Assembly: GCF_030124145.1 (NCBI RefSeq)
Contig: NZ_JASKMS010000001.1
Span: forward strand, 496,001 to 560,000
DNA: 64,000 nucleotides
Direction: 5' to 3'
Origin: Streptomyces sp. 378
GTDB lineage: Bacteria > Actinomycetota > Actinomycetes > Streptomycetales > Streptomycetaceae
Made by a program: the position numbers and the translations under genes. Of the stretch, positions 42,344-50,956 are shown in pieces (the stretch's first letter is position 1; every line of letters starts with the position of its first letter). The notes beneath the pieces were generated by a model. It saw only the letters and a program-made list of their open reading frames with translations. It was not told the DNA's origin and ran no database searches.

Positions 42344-43321
42344 TCAGTACGCCAGCGAGCGGTCGACGGCGTCCAGTACCCGGTCCAGGTTCGGCAGGTA
42401 CTCCTCTTCCAGGCGGGCCGGCGGGTACGGCGCGTGGTAGCCGCCGACCCGGAGCACCGGGGCCTCGAGGTGGTAGAAGCAGCGCTCGGTGATCCGGGCG
42501 GCGATCTCCGCGCCGGAGCCGAAGAACACCGGGGCCTCGTGCACGACGACCAGGCGGCGGGTCTTCTCCACGGAGGCCTGGATGGAGTCGAAGTCGAGCG
42601 GGGAGACCGAGCGCAGGTCCAGGACCTCCAGGTTCCTGCCCTCCTCGGCGGCCGCGTCGGCGACCTCCTGGCACAGCTTCACCATCGGCCCGTAGGCGGC
42701 CAGGGTCAGATCGGTGCCCTCGCGCACCACCTGGGCCTTGTGCAGCGGGCCCGGGATCGCCTCCGTGTTGACCTCGCCCTTGTCCCAGTAGCGGCGCTTG
42801 GGCTCGAAGAAGATCACCGGGTCGTCGCTCTGGATGGCCTGCTGCATCATCCAGTAGGCGTCCGAGGCGTTCGACGGGCTGACGATCTTCAGGCCCGCCA
42901 CGTGCGCGAAGAGCGCCTCCGGGGACTCCGAGTGGTGCTCCACCGCGCCGATGCCGCCGCCGTAGGGGATGCGCACCACGACCGGCAGCTTGACCTTGCC
43001 CAGCGAACGCGCGTGCATCTTCGCGAGCTGCGTGACGATCTGGTCGTAGGCCGGGAAGACGAAGCCGTCGAACTGGATCTCCACCACCGGGCGGTAGCCG
43101 CGCAGGGCCAGGCCGATCGCCGTGCCCACGATGCCCGACTCGGCGAGCGGGGTGTCGATGACGCGGCTCTCGCCGAAGTCCTTCTGCAGGCCGTCCGTCA
43201 CCCGGAAGACGCCGCCGAGCTTGCCGACGTCCTCACCCATGATCAGGACCTTGGGGTCGGACTCCAGGGCGCGGCGCAGCGACTCGTTGATCGCCTTGGC
43301 CAGTGCCATCTTGTCGGCCAT
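42344..43321 (-). CDS. bkdB1: Branched-chain 2-oxoacid dehydrogenase E1 beta
   Basis: 325 residues from ATG 43321 (MADKMALAKAINESL), one base past the E1alpha stop. Transketolase-type pyrimidine domain with LIMGEDVGKLGGVFRVTDGL and DTPLAESGIVGTAIGLAL, C-terminal domain with VLDLRSVSPLDFDSI and VVVHEAPVFFGSGAEI. It forms the alpha2-beta2 E1 with the upstream product and contributes the lipoyl-transfer side of the active site. The middle block PYGGGIGAVEHHSESPEALF is the branched-chain E1 signature. Confidence 0.94.
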   Translation of the reverse strand: MADKMALAKAINESLRRALESDPKVLIMGEDVGKLGGVFRVTDGLQKDFGESRVIDTPLAESGIVGTAIGLALRGYRPVVEIQFDGFVFPAYDQIVTQLAKMHARSLGKVKLPVVVRIPYGGGIGAVEHHSESPEALFAHVAGLKIVSPSNASDAYWMMQQAIQSDDPVIFFEPKRRYWDKGEVNTEAIPGPLHKAQVVREGTDLTLAAYGPMVKLCQEVADAAAEEGRNLEVLDLRSVSPLDFDSIQASVEKTRRLVVVHEAPVFFGSGAEIAARITERCFYHLEAPVLRVGGYHAPYPPARLEEEYLPNLDRVLDAVDRSLAY

Positions 43322-43322
43322 C

Positions 43323-44516
43323 TCAGTTGCCCCCCTCATCGGCGAACGACGCCTGGTACGCGGCGAACTGGGCGCGTTCCTCGTCCACGAGCGCGTGACC
43401 GTCCGCGTAGGCGTTCTCGAAGATCGCGAAGTGGTCCGGGTCCGGCATGGCACGCACCGCTTCACGCACTCGCCTGCCCAACGCCTCGGACTCGGCCTCC
43501 AGTTCCTCGAAGAATCCCTCGTCCGCGTACTTCGAGGCCTCCAGATAGCGGCGCAGGCGCAGGATCGGGTCCTTGGCCTCCCAGGCCTGGCGCTCCTCGT
43601 CGCCCCGGTAGCGGCTCGGGTCATCGGAGGTGGTGTGGGCGCCCATGCGGTAGGTGAACGCCTCGACGAGGGTCGGGCCCTCGCCGCCGCGGGCCCGCTC
43701 CAGAGCCCACCGGGTGACCGCCAGGACACCGAGCACGTCGTTGCCGTCCACCCGGACGCCCGGGAAGCCGAAGCCCTGGGCACGCTGGTAGATCGGCACA
43801 CGGGACTGCTTCTCGGTCGGCTCGGAGATCGCCCACTGGTTGTTCTGACAGAAGAACACGACCGGGGCGTTGTAGACCGCGGAGAAGGTGAACGACTCGG
43901 CCACGTCGCCCTGGCTGGAGGCGCCGTCACCGAAGTAGGCGATCACCGCGCTGTCGGCACCGTCCTTGGCGATGCCCATCGCATAACCCGTGGCGTGCAG
44001 CGTCTGGGAGCCGATGACGATCGTGTAGAGGTGGAAGTTGTTGCTGTTGGGGTCCCAGCCGCCGTTGTTCACGCCGCGGAACATCCCGAGCAGGTTCGAC
44101 GGGTCGACGCCCCGGCACCAGGCGACGCCGTGTTCGCGGTAGGTCGGGAAGACGTAGTCGTCCTCGCGGGTGGCCCGCCCGGACCCGATCTGAGCGGCCT
44201 CCTGCCCGAGCAGCGACGCCCACAGGCCCAGCTCGCCCTGGCGCTGCAGGGAGGTGGCCTCGGCGTCGAAGCGGCGGGTGAGCACCATGTCGCGGTAAAG
44301 CCCGCGGAGCTCGTCCGGGGTGATGCCGGCGATGTACTTGTCGTACTCGGCGTTCTTGACACGCTTGCCCTCGGGCGTCAGCAGCTGCACGAGCTGGGGC
44401 TCGGTGCCGGCGTCCTTCTTGGCAGTCGTGCGGGTGGTGCGCTTGGTGCCGGTGGTGCCGGCCTTGCTTCCGGCGCTGCGTCGCGGTGTGCGCGCGGCAG
44501 TGCTCTCCACGGTCAC
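43323..44516 (-). CDS. bkdA1: Branched-chain 2-oxoacid dehydrogenase E1 alpha
   Basis: 397 residues from GTG 44516, preceded by GAGGAG. A Lys/Thr-rich 35-residue start (KAGTTGTKRTTRTTAKK) leads into the TPP-binding E1 component: YFGDGASSQGDVAESFTF is the GDG-N thiamine pyrophosphate motif, and FRYRMGAHTTSDDPSRYR-like text (YRMGAHTTSDDPSRYR) carries the phosphorylation-loop homologue. It decarboxylates branched 2-oxoacids from Val, Leu and Ile. First gene of the operon with bkdB1 and bkdC1. Leader hairpin and palindrome upstream suggest regulation. Confidence 0.93.
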   Translation of the reverse strand: MTVESTAARTPRRSAGSKAGTTGTKRTTRTTAKKDAGTEPQLVQLLTPEGKRVKNAEYDKYIAGITPDELRGLYRDMVLTRRFDAEATSLQRQGELGLWASLLGQEAAQIGSGRATREDDYVFPTYREHGVAWCRGVDPSNLLGMFRGVNNGGWDPNSNNFHLYTIVIGSQTLHATGYAMGIAKDGADSAVIAYFGDGASSQGDVAESFTFSAVYNAPVVFFCQNNQWAISEPTEKQSRVPIYQRAQGFGFPGVRVDGNDVLGVLAVTRWALERARGGEGPTLVEAFTYRMGAHTTSDDPSRYRGDEERQAWEAKDPILRLRRYLEASKYADEGFFEELEAESEALGRRVREAVRAMPDPDHFAIFENAYADGHALVDEERAQFAAYQASFADEGGN

Positions 44517-44566
44517 GTGTGCTCCTCCGTCGGTCCGGGCCACGGGGTTGCCGGTAGGCCTGGGGG

Positions 44567-44594
44567 TCCCCCCTGCTCTTTTGAGCCGGGGGGA
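44567..44594 (-). promoter_or_regulatory. Hairpin in the bkdA1 leader
   Basis: TCCCCCC-GCTC and GAGC-GGGGGGA form an 11-pair stem with one internal mismatch and a four-base loop (TTTT on plus, AAAA on minus), 51-78 bases upstream of the bkdA1 start codon. It could be a leader attenuator or simply a stable RNA element. Confidence 0.4.
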
Positions 44595-44735
44595 GCGGCT
44601 CACCTGTTCTCGACCACCGGGCACGGGGTGGGTGCCACTCGACCGGGGACAGGCGTGACAGGTGCCCCGGCGAGCGCCCTGCAGAAAGCACGTTACCCAG
44701 TGCTCCACATTTCTGTGAAACCCCCTCTGACCTGG

Positions 44736-44762
44736 GATTTTGCTTGGATATCCAAGTAAATC
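44736..44762. promoter_or_regulatory. Extended palindrome upstream of the first bkd operon
   Basis: The core CTTGGATATCCAAG at 44743-44756 is a perfect 14-bp palindrome; outer GATTT (44736) and AAATC (44758-44762) extend the dyad with a one-base offset. AT-rich dyads of this kind are usual AsnC/Lrp targets. The rest of the 423-base gap (44517-44939) holds the leader hairpin and the kinase terminator and no gene. Confidence 0.55.
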
Positions 44763-44875
44763 GGGAAGGTGTCGAAGGGTCCCTGGTCACAGCCTTGCAG
44801 GAGGCCGGAGCAACCGCACGTTAACCCGGTGACCCAGGTCACGGGAAGAGTTCTCTTGTCGGCGCGTCCAAACGG

Positions 44876-44917
44876 CACGCGCGCGTGGGCCCCGTTCCCG
44901 GGTCCCACGCGCGCGTG
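44876..44917. terminator. Terminator of the Ser/Thr kinase gene
   Basis: CACGCGCGCGTGGG and CCCACGCGCGCGTG form a perfect 14-bp stem, 22 bases beyond the minus-strand kinase stop. No T-run. Confidence 0.7.
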
Positions 44918-44939
44918 GATCATGCCTCTGAGCAGCGGG

Positions 44940-46529
44940 TCAGCCCTCGCCGCCGTCCGCGCCGCCCACGATGCCGGTCGTGGTGCCGCCGTCGGCACCG
45001 CCCGTGTCGTCCGGCGGTGTCTGCGGGTCCGAGGGCGCCGGGTCCGAGGGCTCGCCGGTCGGCTCCCCCGTCGTCGGCTGGTCACTCGGTTCACCGGTGG
45101 GCGACTCGGGAGCGCTCTGCGACGGCGTGTAGGAGGGCGTGTACGAGGGCGTCCAGTTGCCGTTGCCCGAGCCGGTACCGGTGCCGTCGTCCGTGTTCGT
45201 GTCGGTCGGCTCGTCGGTCGGCTCGTCGCTCGGCGTCTCGCTGGGGGTCTTCTTCTCGGTCGTCTGCGAGGTGGTCGGCGACTGCTTCTTGCTCGGGTCG
45301 TCCTTGACGCCACCGCCGTTCTGCAGGGCCAGGGCGACACCCGCCGCGATCGCGATCACCGCGAGCACGGCGAGGATCCACAGCTTCCCGCGACCGCTGC
45401 CCTTGTTGCCGTGGCCCTCGAAGCCGCCGTCGTCCCCGCCGCCGTAGCCGCCGGGCAGGATCGGCGAGGGGATCTGCGTGGTGCCGGAGGCGTCCCCGGT
45501 CTGGCCCATCACGGCCGTGCCGGCGAAGCCGCCCGACGGGGTGTGCCGGCCCTCGTGCAGGACGACCGGGCCGGTGTTCCAGGTGCCGGTGTGGCCGCCC
45601 TGGTCGTAGAGCATCTGGAGCGCGTACTGGACCAGCCCGCGCATCTCCTCGGCCGTCTGGAAGCGGTCGTCGGGCTCCTTGGCGAGAGCGCGCATGGCCA
45701 AGCCGTCCAGCTCCGGCGGGCAGGCGTCGGAGGCCTCGGACGGCGGCGTGGGGATGTCCTGGACGTGCTGGTAGACCACCGACAGCGGGGTCTCGCCGGT
45801 GAACGGCGGGCGCAGCGCGAGGAGTTCGTAGAGCAGACAGCCGGTGGCGTACAGGTCGGAGCGGTGGTCGACGGCCTTGCCGAGGGCCTGCTCGGGGGAG
45901 AGGTACTGCGGGGTGCCCATGACCATGCCGGTCTGCGTCATCGTCGTGGACGCGCCGTGCAGGGCGCGGGCGATGCCGAAGTCCATCACCTTCACGGCGC
46001 CGTTGTGCGTGATGATGACGTTGGCGGGCTTGATGTCGCGGTGCACGATGCCGTGCTGGTGCGAGTAGGCGAGCGCCTCCAGGACTCCCGAGACGATGAT
46101 CAGCGCCTGCTCGGGGCCGGGGGCCTCCGCGTTCAGCAGCAGGTCACGGATGGTGCGGCCCTCGACCAGCTCCATCACGATGTAGGGCACGGACTGGCCG
46201 CCGACGAAGTCCTCGCCGGAGTCGTACACGGCGACGATCGCGTGGTGGTTGAGGCCGGCCACCGACTGGGCCTCGCGTGTGAAGCGCGCCTTGGACACCG
46301 GGTCCTCGGCGAGGTCGGAGCGGAGCAGCTTGACGGCGACGGTGCGTCCGAGGCGGACGTCCTCGGCTGCGAACACCTCGGCCATGCCGCCCCGGCCGAG
46401 TCTGTGGGTCAGCCGGTACCGGCCGTCCCCGACCAGCCCGCCGTTCCCCCAGGACTCCGGCGCGTCCGACATGCCGCCGCCAGTCGCCTCGGGGTCGGAC
46501 GGGCCCTGAGCGCGCTGCTGCTGTGCCAT
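44940..46529 (-). CDS. Membrane Ser/Thr protein kinase (PknB-like, no PASTA)
   Basis: 529 residues from ATG 46529. Kinase domain about 35-300: Gly loop LGRGGMAEVFAAED, ATP lysine VAVKLL, catalytic HRD in VHRDIKPANV, DFG in MDFGIARAL, activation segment with MTQTGMVMGTPQYLSPEQ. A Gly-rich linker leads to one membrane helix (LWILAVLAVIAIAAGVALAL, about 382-402), and the extracellular part is Thr/Ser/Pro/Asp-rich with repeats SYTPSYTPS, with no PASTA motif. It is divergent from a PASTA-type kinase, sharing a 346-base gap. Confidence 0.94.
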   Translation of the reverse strand: MAQQQRAQGPSDPEATGGGMSDAPESWGNGGLVGDGRYRLTHRLGRGGMAEVFAAEDVRLGRTVAVKLLRSDLAEDPVSKARFTREAQSVAGLNHHAIVAVYDSGEDFVGGQSVPYIVMELVEGRTIRDLLLNAEAPGPEQALIIVSGVLEALAYSHQHGIVHRDIKPANVIITHNGAVKVMDFGIARALHGASTTMTQTGMVMGTPQYLSPEQALGKAVDHRSDLYATGCLLYELLALRPPFTGETPLSVVYQHVQDIPTPPSEASDACPPELDGLAMRALAKEPDDRFQTAEEMRGLVQYALQMLYDQGGHTGTWNTGPVVLHEGRHTPSGGFAGTAVMGQTGDASGTTQIPSPILPGGYGGGDDGGFEGHGNKGSGRGKLWILAVLAVIAIAAGVALALQNGGGVKDDPSKKQSPTTSQTTEKKTPSETPSDEPTDEPTDTNTDDGTGTGSGNGNWTPSYTPSYTPSQSAPESPTGEPSDQPTTGEPTGEPSDPAPSDPQTPPDDTGGADGGTTTGIVGGADGGEG

Positions 46530-46768
46530 CAGTCCTCGCCGTCGTTTCTGCCCGCGGTGCGCGCGGTGTTGTTACGGTCTCCGTCGGCCACGCTACAGCC
46601 TCCGAGCAAGCCTCCGGTCCGGCGAGGGGCGCCCGGACCGGCACGAGACCGACCGGCCATGAAACCTTCACTCCGTACCGTCGTGCAAATTCCGTGTTCC
46701 GGCCGTATGCCCCCTGTAACGCTTCCGCGACGCTTCTTTCGCGTACGGTCACGGAACGGGCACCGAGC

Positions 46769-46796
46769 TTGACGTGTCAGTGCCCTGGGGCAGACT
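46769..46796 (+). promoter_or_regulatory. Candidate promoter of the PASTA-type kinase
   Basis: TTGACG at 46769-46774 and CAGACT at 46791-46796 are separated by 16 bases, resembling the Streptomyces vegetative promoter. It lies 80 bases upstream of the start codon at 46876. The 346-base divergent gap (46530-46875) holds no other gene. Confidence 0.45.
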
Positions 46797-46875
46797 TGGC
46801 CGGGAATGGCGGTTGGATCAACGACGGATCAGCGGCAGTCGGCGGCGCCAGCAGGCGCTACGGGGGACACGGAAC

Positions 46876-48519
46876 ATGAGCCAGGACGGCGCACAGGGCC
46901 AGTACACGGGGCGGGCGCTCGCCAGTGGCCGCTATCAGCTGCGCGACCTCCTGGGCCAGGGCGGCATGGCCTCGGTGCACCTCGCGTACGACAGCGTGCT
47001 CGACCGCCAGGTCGCCATCAAGACACTTCACACCGAGCTCGGCCGGGAGCAGGCCTTCCGCGAGCGGTTCCGCCGCGAGGCCCAGTCCGTGGCCAAGCTC
47101 ACGCACACCAACATCGTCTCCGTCTTCGACACCGGCGAGGACACCCTCGACGGCATGACGACGCCCTACATCGTCATGGAGTACGTCGAGGGCCGCCCGC
47201 TCGGCTCGGTCCTCGACGAGGACGTGCGGCAGCAGGGCGCGATGCCCGCCGACAAGGCGCTGAAGATCACGGCCGATGTACTGGCCGCGCTGGAGATCAG
47301 CCACGAGATGGGCCTGGTCCACCGCGACATCAAGCCGGGCAACGTGATGATGACCAAGCGCGCCGTGGTCAAGGTCATGGACTTCGGCATCGCGCGCGCC
47401 ATGCAGTCCGGTGTGACGTCGATGACGCAGACCGGCATGGTCGTCGGTACCCCGCAGTACCTCTCGCCCGAGCAGGCCCTCGGCCGCGGTGTGGACGCCC
47501 GCTCCGATCTGTACTCGGTCGGCATCATGCTCTTCCAGCTGGTGACCGGGCGGTTGCCGTTCGAAGCGGACTCGCCGCTGGCCATCGCGTACGCGCACGT
47601 GCAGGAGGAGCCGCCGGTTCCGTCCTCGATCAACCGCACGCTGCCGCCGGCCGTGGACGCGCTGATCGCCCGCGCGCTGAAGAAGAACCCCAACGAGCGT
47701 TTCCCCAGCGCCGAGGCCATGCGGGACGAGTGCCTGCGCGTGGCGGCGTCCTTCCAGGCCGCGCCGCCGAGCATCGTGCCGGGCACACCGGCCCCGAGCG
47801 GCGCGGGCGTCGGCTCGGCCGTGTTCCCGCCGGTCGACCAGGCCACCCCGCCGCCCTCGGGACAGGTCCAGACGCCCTACCAGCCGACCCCGCCCCCGAA
47901 CCCGTACGGCACGCCCGCCCCGACCGGGCCGCCCCCGGCCTACGGCTATCCGCAGCAGGGCGGTTACCAGACGCCGTCCCCGGCGGCCTACTCCCCGCAG
48001 CCGGGCCCGTCGACGCCGACGCCGCCGTACAACCTGACGCCCCAGAGCGCCTCCTCCGGCGGCGGCCGGAACAACAAGCCCGTGATCATCGGCTCGATCA
48101 TCGTGTCCGTCGTCGCGGTCGGCGGCCTCGTCACGGCGCTGCTCATGAACGGCGGCGGCGAGGACGACAAGGGCGGCGGCGGCAGCAGCGCGAGCGCCTC
48201 GGCCTCCGCGCAGCAGAAGGCCGGATACCGGGGGCCGGACACCACGAAGACGATCGACACCGAGGAGTGCACGGAGCCTCGGGAGTCCTACAACGACCCC
48301 GACAAGATCAAGATCCCGGACTTCAAGTTCAAGAACATCAAGTCGGTCAAGGCCTGCCTCCAGGCGGCCGGCTGGGAAGTGAACGAGAAGCAGGTCGACG
48401 AGAACACCTACGGCGACGGCACGGTCATGTACCAGTTCCCGTCCGCCGACACCGACGTCGATCCGAAGGACATGCCCGAGATCCAGCTCAGCGTCTCGAC
48501 GGGCAACCCGCCCTCCTGA
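46876..48519 (+). CDS. Membrane Ser/Thr protein kinase with PASTA-like extracellular domain
   Basis: 547 residues from ATG 46876 with GGGGGACACGG upstream. Kinase motifs: LGQGGMASVHLAYD, VAIKTLH, VHRDIKPGNV, MDFGIARAM, TQTGMVVGTPQYLSPEQ. Then a Pro/Gln/Tyr-rich juxtamembrane stretch (about 300-395), one membrane helix (VIIGSIIVSVVAVGGLVTALL), a Ser/Ala linker, and an extracellular domain of about 70 residues ending LQAAGWEVNEKQVDENTYGD then VMYQFPSADT. This last part resembles a single PASTA unit, which binds peptidoglycan fragments. Probable role in cell-wall sensing. Confidence 0.93.
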   Translation: MSQDGAQGQYTGRALASGRYQLRDLLGQGGMASVHLAYDSVLDRQVAIKTLHTELGREQAFRERFRREAQSVAKLTHTNIVSVFDTGEDTLDGMTTPYIVMEYVEGRPLGSVLDEDVRQQGAMPADKALKITADVLAALEISHEMGLVHRDIKPGNVMMTKRAVVKVMDFGIARAMQSGVTSMTQTGMVVGTPQYLSPEQALGRGVDARSDLYSVGIMLFQLVTGRLPFEADSPLAIAYAHVQEEPPVPSSINRTLPPAVDALIARALKKNPNERFPSAEAMRDECLRVAASFQAAPPSIVPGTPAPSGAGVGSAVFPPVDQATPPPSGQVQTPYQPTPPPNPYGTPAPTGPPPAYGYPQQGGYQTPSPAAYSPQPGPSTPTPPYNLTPQSASSGGGRNNKPVIIGSIIVSVVAVGGLVTALLMNGGGEDDKGGGGSSASASASAQQKAGYRGPDTTKTIDTEECTEPRESYNDPDKIKIPDFKFKNIKSVKACLQAAGWEVNEKQVDENTYGDGTVMYQFPSADTDVDPKDMPEIQLSVSTGNPPS

Positions 48520-48533
48520 CGTCCCCCGACACG

Positions 48534-48565
48534 AAGGGCCCGGCGGCTTCGGCCGCCGGGCCCTT
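48534..48565 (+). terminator. Terminator with TTCG tetraloop after the PASTA-type kinase
   Basis: AAGGGCCCGGCGGC and GCCGCCGGGCCCTT are perfectly complementary over 14 bp around a TTCG loop. Confidence 0.85.
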
Positions 48566-48870
48566 GTGGTTGGTGTGTGGTCGGGTTGGCCGTGGGGCTG
48601 GTGGTTGGTGGGCCGGTTGGCCGTGGCGATGGTGGGGGCGTGTGGCCGGTGGGCCGGTGGGGGCCGTGTGGCCGGTGGGCGTGTGCGGCTGATGGGCCGT
48701 GTGGCCGGTGGGCCGGTGTGGCCGGTGGGCGTGTGCGGCCGGTGCGGCTGGTGGGCCGTGTGGCCGGTGGGCGTGTGCGGCCGGTGCGGCTGGTGGGCCG
48801 TGTGGCCGGTGGGCCGGTGTGGCCGTGTGGCCGGTAGGCCGGTGTGGCCGTGGCGGTGTGGCCGGTGGGT
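48566..48870. repeat. Minisatellite-like G/T-biased tandem repeats
   Basis: About 305 bases almost without A on the plus strand, made of GTGTGGCCGGTGGGC-like units. The best part is a 42-base unit perfect at 48716-48757 and 48758-48799, with a shortened copy at 48666-48698 and partial copies after 48800. It lies in the convergent gap (48520-48873) between the kinase and bpa. A long minus-strand frame exists through it (His/Pro/Arg repeats), but it has no start context and I treat it as a by-product of composition. Confidence 0.85.
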
Positions 48871-48873
48871 CGT

Positions 48874-49431
48874 CTAGAGGTAGGGACCGCCCGAGCGGCC
48901 GCCGGGCTGCTGCTCGTCGAGGCCGTCGCCGACACCCGGCGGCAGGGCCCGGCGCATCTGCTCCAACTGGGCACGGGCCGCCATCTGCTGGGCGAACAAC
49001 GTCGTCTGGATCCCGTGGAAGAGCCCCTCGAGCCAGCCGACGAGCTGGGCCTGCGCGATGCGCAGCTCCGCGTCGCTGGGGGTCGCCTCGTCCGTGAAGG
49101 GCAAGGAGAGCCGCTCCAGCTCCTCGACCAGCTCGGGCGCCAGACCGTCCTCCAGCTCCTTCACCGAGCTGGCGTGGATGTCCTTGAGCCGGACCCGGCT
49201 GGCCTCGTCCAGGGGAGCCGCGCGCACTTCCTCCAGCAGCTGCTTGATCATGCTGCCGATCCGCATGACCTTGGCGGGCTGCTCCACCTGTTCCGTGAGC
49301 GGGGTCTCGCGGGAGTCCTCGTCTGCGCTGCCGCCACCGAGCGCCATGCCGTCCTGGCCCACGACCAGGATCTGAGGGTTCTCCGGCGACCTTTCGTTCC
49401 TCGGCATCTCCATGTCGCCATTCTGTCGCAC
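48874..49431 (-). CDS. bpa: Bacterial proteasome activator (Bpa/PafE, DUF2587)
   Basis: 185 residues from GTG or ATG near 49431 (MRQNGDMEMPRNERSPENP; the inner ATG is an alternative). The four-helix core (VMRIGSMIKQLLEEVRAAPLD through LVGWLEGLFHGIQTTLFAQQ) and the C-terminal ending RSGGPYL are diagnostic: Bpa docks on the 20S proteasome through a C-terminal hydrophobic-Tyr-x motif of this kind. It forms a dodecameric ring that opens the proteasome for unfolded proteins without ATP. No proteasome genes are adjacent, which is usual. The stop faces the repeat array. Confidence 0.92.
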   Translation of the reverse strand: MRQNGDMEMPRNERSPENPQILVVGQDGMALGGGSADEDSRETPLTEQVEQPAKVMRIGSMIKQLLEEVRAAPLDEASRVRLKDIHASSVKELEDGLAPELVEELERLSLPFTDEATPSDAELRIAQAQLVGWLEGLFHGIQTTLFAQQMAARAQLEQMRRALPPGVGDGLDEQQPGGRSGGPYL

Positions 49432-49498
49432 GCCTGCACCTCACCTCCGTGGTGCCCCCACCGGAGGCTGATCCACCACGCCGGAGGAGACGAGTCGG

Positions 49499-50068
49499 TC
49501 AGACTTCGGGTTGCTTCCGCCCGGGTGGTTCCCCCTCATGGGTGAAGCGCAGCAGACGGGCCTCGCAGTGGTCCAGCCAGCGCACCTCGGCCTCGGCGTG
49601 GAAGACGAGCTGCTCCAGGACGAGCAGCCGGGCCATCCCCTCGCGGTGCTCCGGCGCGCGGGCCAGGGCCTCCGCCCGCCGCCGCACGTGCTCGTGCAGT
49701 GCTCGCGTCACGTGCCGGCGCTGGGTCTCGACGACCTCCCGTACGTCGACGCCGTCCGTGCCGAGAGCCATCACCAGCTTGATCGCCAGCTCGTCCCGTG
49801 GCGGACCGGTCCTCTCCACGGGGTGGTCGTACCAGGCGCGCAGCTCGGCCCGGCCGGCGTCGGTGAGCGCGTACAGCGTCCGTCCGGCCGCGTCGACGTC
49901 GTCCCGGGCGACCATGCCGTCCCGTTCCAGGCGGCCCAGCGTCGTGTAGACCTGCCCGATGTTCAGCGGCCAGGTACCGCCGGTGCGGGCCTCGAAGTCG
50001 GTGCGCAGGCGGGAGCCGTAGCGGGGGCCTGCCACCAGGAGCGCCAGCAGCCCGTGTCGTATCGACAT
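49499..50068 (-). CDS. PadR-family transcriptional regulator
   Basis: 189 residues from ATG 50068 (MSIRHGLLALLVAGPRYGSR). Winged HTH of PadR type: HGLLALLVAGPRYGSRLRTD, GQVYTTLGRLERDGMVARDD and TDAGRAELRAWY, followed by the C-terminal helical dimerisation domain (VVETQRRHVTRALHEHV). PadR proteins often repress multidrug ABC exporters; a DrrAB-like exporter lies at 52119-53983, three kilobases away, and may be the target. Divergent from the small surface protein gene at 50207. Confidence 0.92.
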   Translation of the reverse strand: MSIRHGLLALLVAGPRYGSRLRTDFEARTGGTWPLNIGQVYTTLGRLERDGMVARDDVDAAGRTLYALTDAGRAELRAWYDHPVERTGPPRDELAIKLVMALGTDGVDVREVVETQRRHVTRALHEHVRRRAEALARAPEHREGMARLLVLEQLVFHAEAEVRWLDHCEARLLRFTHEGEPPGRKQPEV

Positions 50069-50206
50069 AACCGGATTGTGCAGCGATTCCGCCCGTCGGC
50101 CGAGCCCGGCGTGCCGGACGTTCGGGTCGGTGTGAGGCTGATTGCCTCGATATGACCGAACTTGCCGTTTCTGCCCTGACGGGCGCGGCGGGAAGGGGTC
50201 ACCCAC

Positions 50207-50725
50207 GTGACTCCATGGCTACGCGTACTGCGGGCGGCGGGACTGGTGCTCGCCCTGGGGGCGGGCGCGGTCGTCTCACCCTATGGATCCGTCCCGTCCC
50301 ACGGGGCCGCCGCCGCCCTCACGGACGAGGAGGAGGGAGAGGCCGGGCTCATCACCGCCCCGTCTCCCCTGTCCGCCCCCTCGGCCCGGGCGGCCTCGTC
50401 GGTCCCCTCGGCCCTCGCGGCGCCCTCCGCACTCGGTGAGCCCTCGTGGGCCGGGAGCAGGGCCGGTGAGGGCCGGGTACGTCCGGGACGCCCGGAGGAC
50501 GCCGGGGAGAGGCCGGGCGTCACCGACGCCACCGCCGTCCCCGAGACGCCCCGGGAGCCCGCCCCGGAGCCGTCCGCCCCGGCGGAGCAGCCCGTGCGAG
50601 AGGCCGCGACCGCCGACCGGCGCGGCGGCCCGGTCCTGCGCATCCTGCCCCTGGGCAGCGGGCTGGTCCTGATCGGCCTGGGCCTTGGCCTGGCGTTCGT
50701 GGGACTGCGGCTGCGGCGGGTGTAG
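50207..50725 (+). CDS. Putative surface protein with signal peptide and C-terminal membrane anchor
   Basis: 172 residues from GTG 50207 with GAAGGGG upstream. N-terminal signal (WLRVLRAAGLVLALGAGAVV), a 110-residue Ala/Pro/Ser/Glu-rich disordered middle (for example RAASSVPSALAAPSALGEP), and a C-terminal membrane helix (ILPLGSGLVLIGLGLGLAFV) followed by RLRRV. No LPxTG. The layout suggests a wall-spanning or membrane-anchored stalk. No family recognised. Divergent from the PadR regulator. Confidence 0.7.
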   Translation: MTPWLRVLRAAGLVLALGAGAVVSPYGSVPSHGAAAALTDEEEGEAGLITAPSPLSAPSARAASSVPSALAAPSALGEPSWAGSRAGEGRVRPGRPEDAGERPGVTDATAVPETPREPAPEPSAPAEQPVREAATADRRGGPVLRILPLGSGLVLIGLGLGLAFVGLRLRRV

Positions 50726-50956
50726 GCGCGGAACGGCGTGCGCCGGGGCGTGACCATCCGGCACACGTGAACCGCGCACGTCGCAGGTACGGCCCGGCTG
50801 CCACCGGGGCGACTCCGGCCGCCCGGCCGGGCAGCCGCATGGTGCGGCGGTGCCACGGCCCGGCCGGATCGGCCCCCGCTTGCGGGGAGTCCGGCTGCCC
50901 GGTGCGGTGAGGCGCGGGCCTGGCCGGGCCCGCCGCGTGAGGCCCTGCGGCAGGGG

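Noticed and set aside
44517-44939. Riboswitch or T-box upstream of bkdA1
   Set aside because: One hairpin and a palindrome are visible, but none of the conserved cores of known riboswitches or T-boxes.
48408-48974. Long minus-strand frames with His/Pro/Arg repeats across the repeat array
   Set aside because: They overlap the kinase end and bpa, lack start context, and their repeats simply mirror the G/T-biased DNA.
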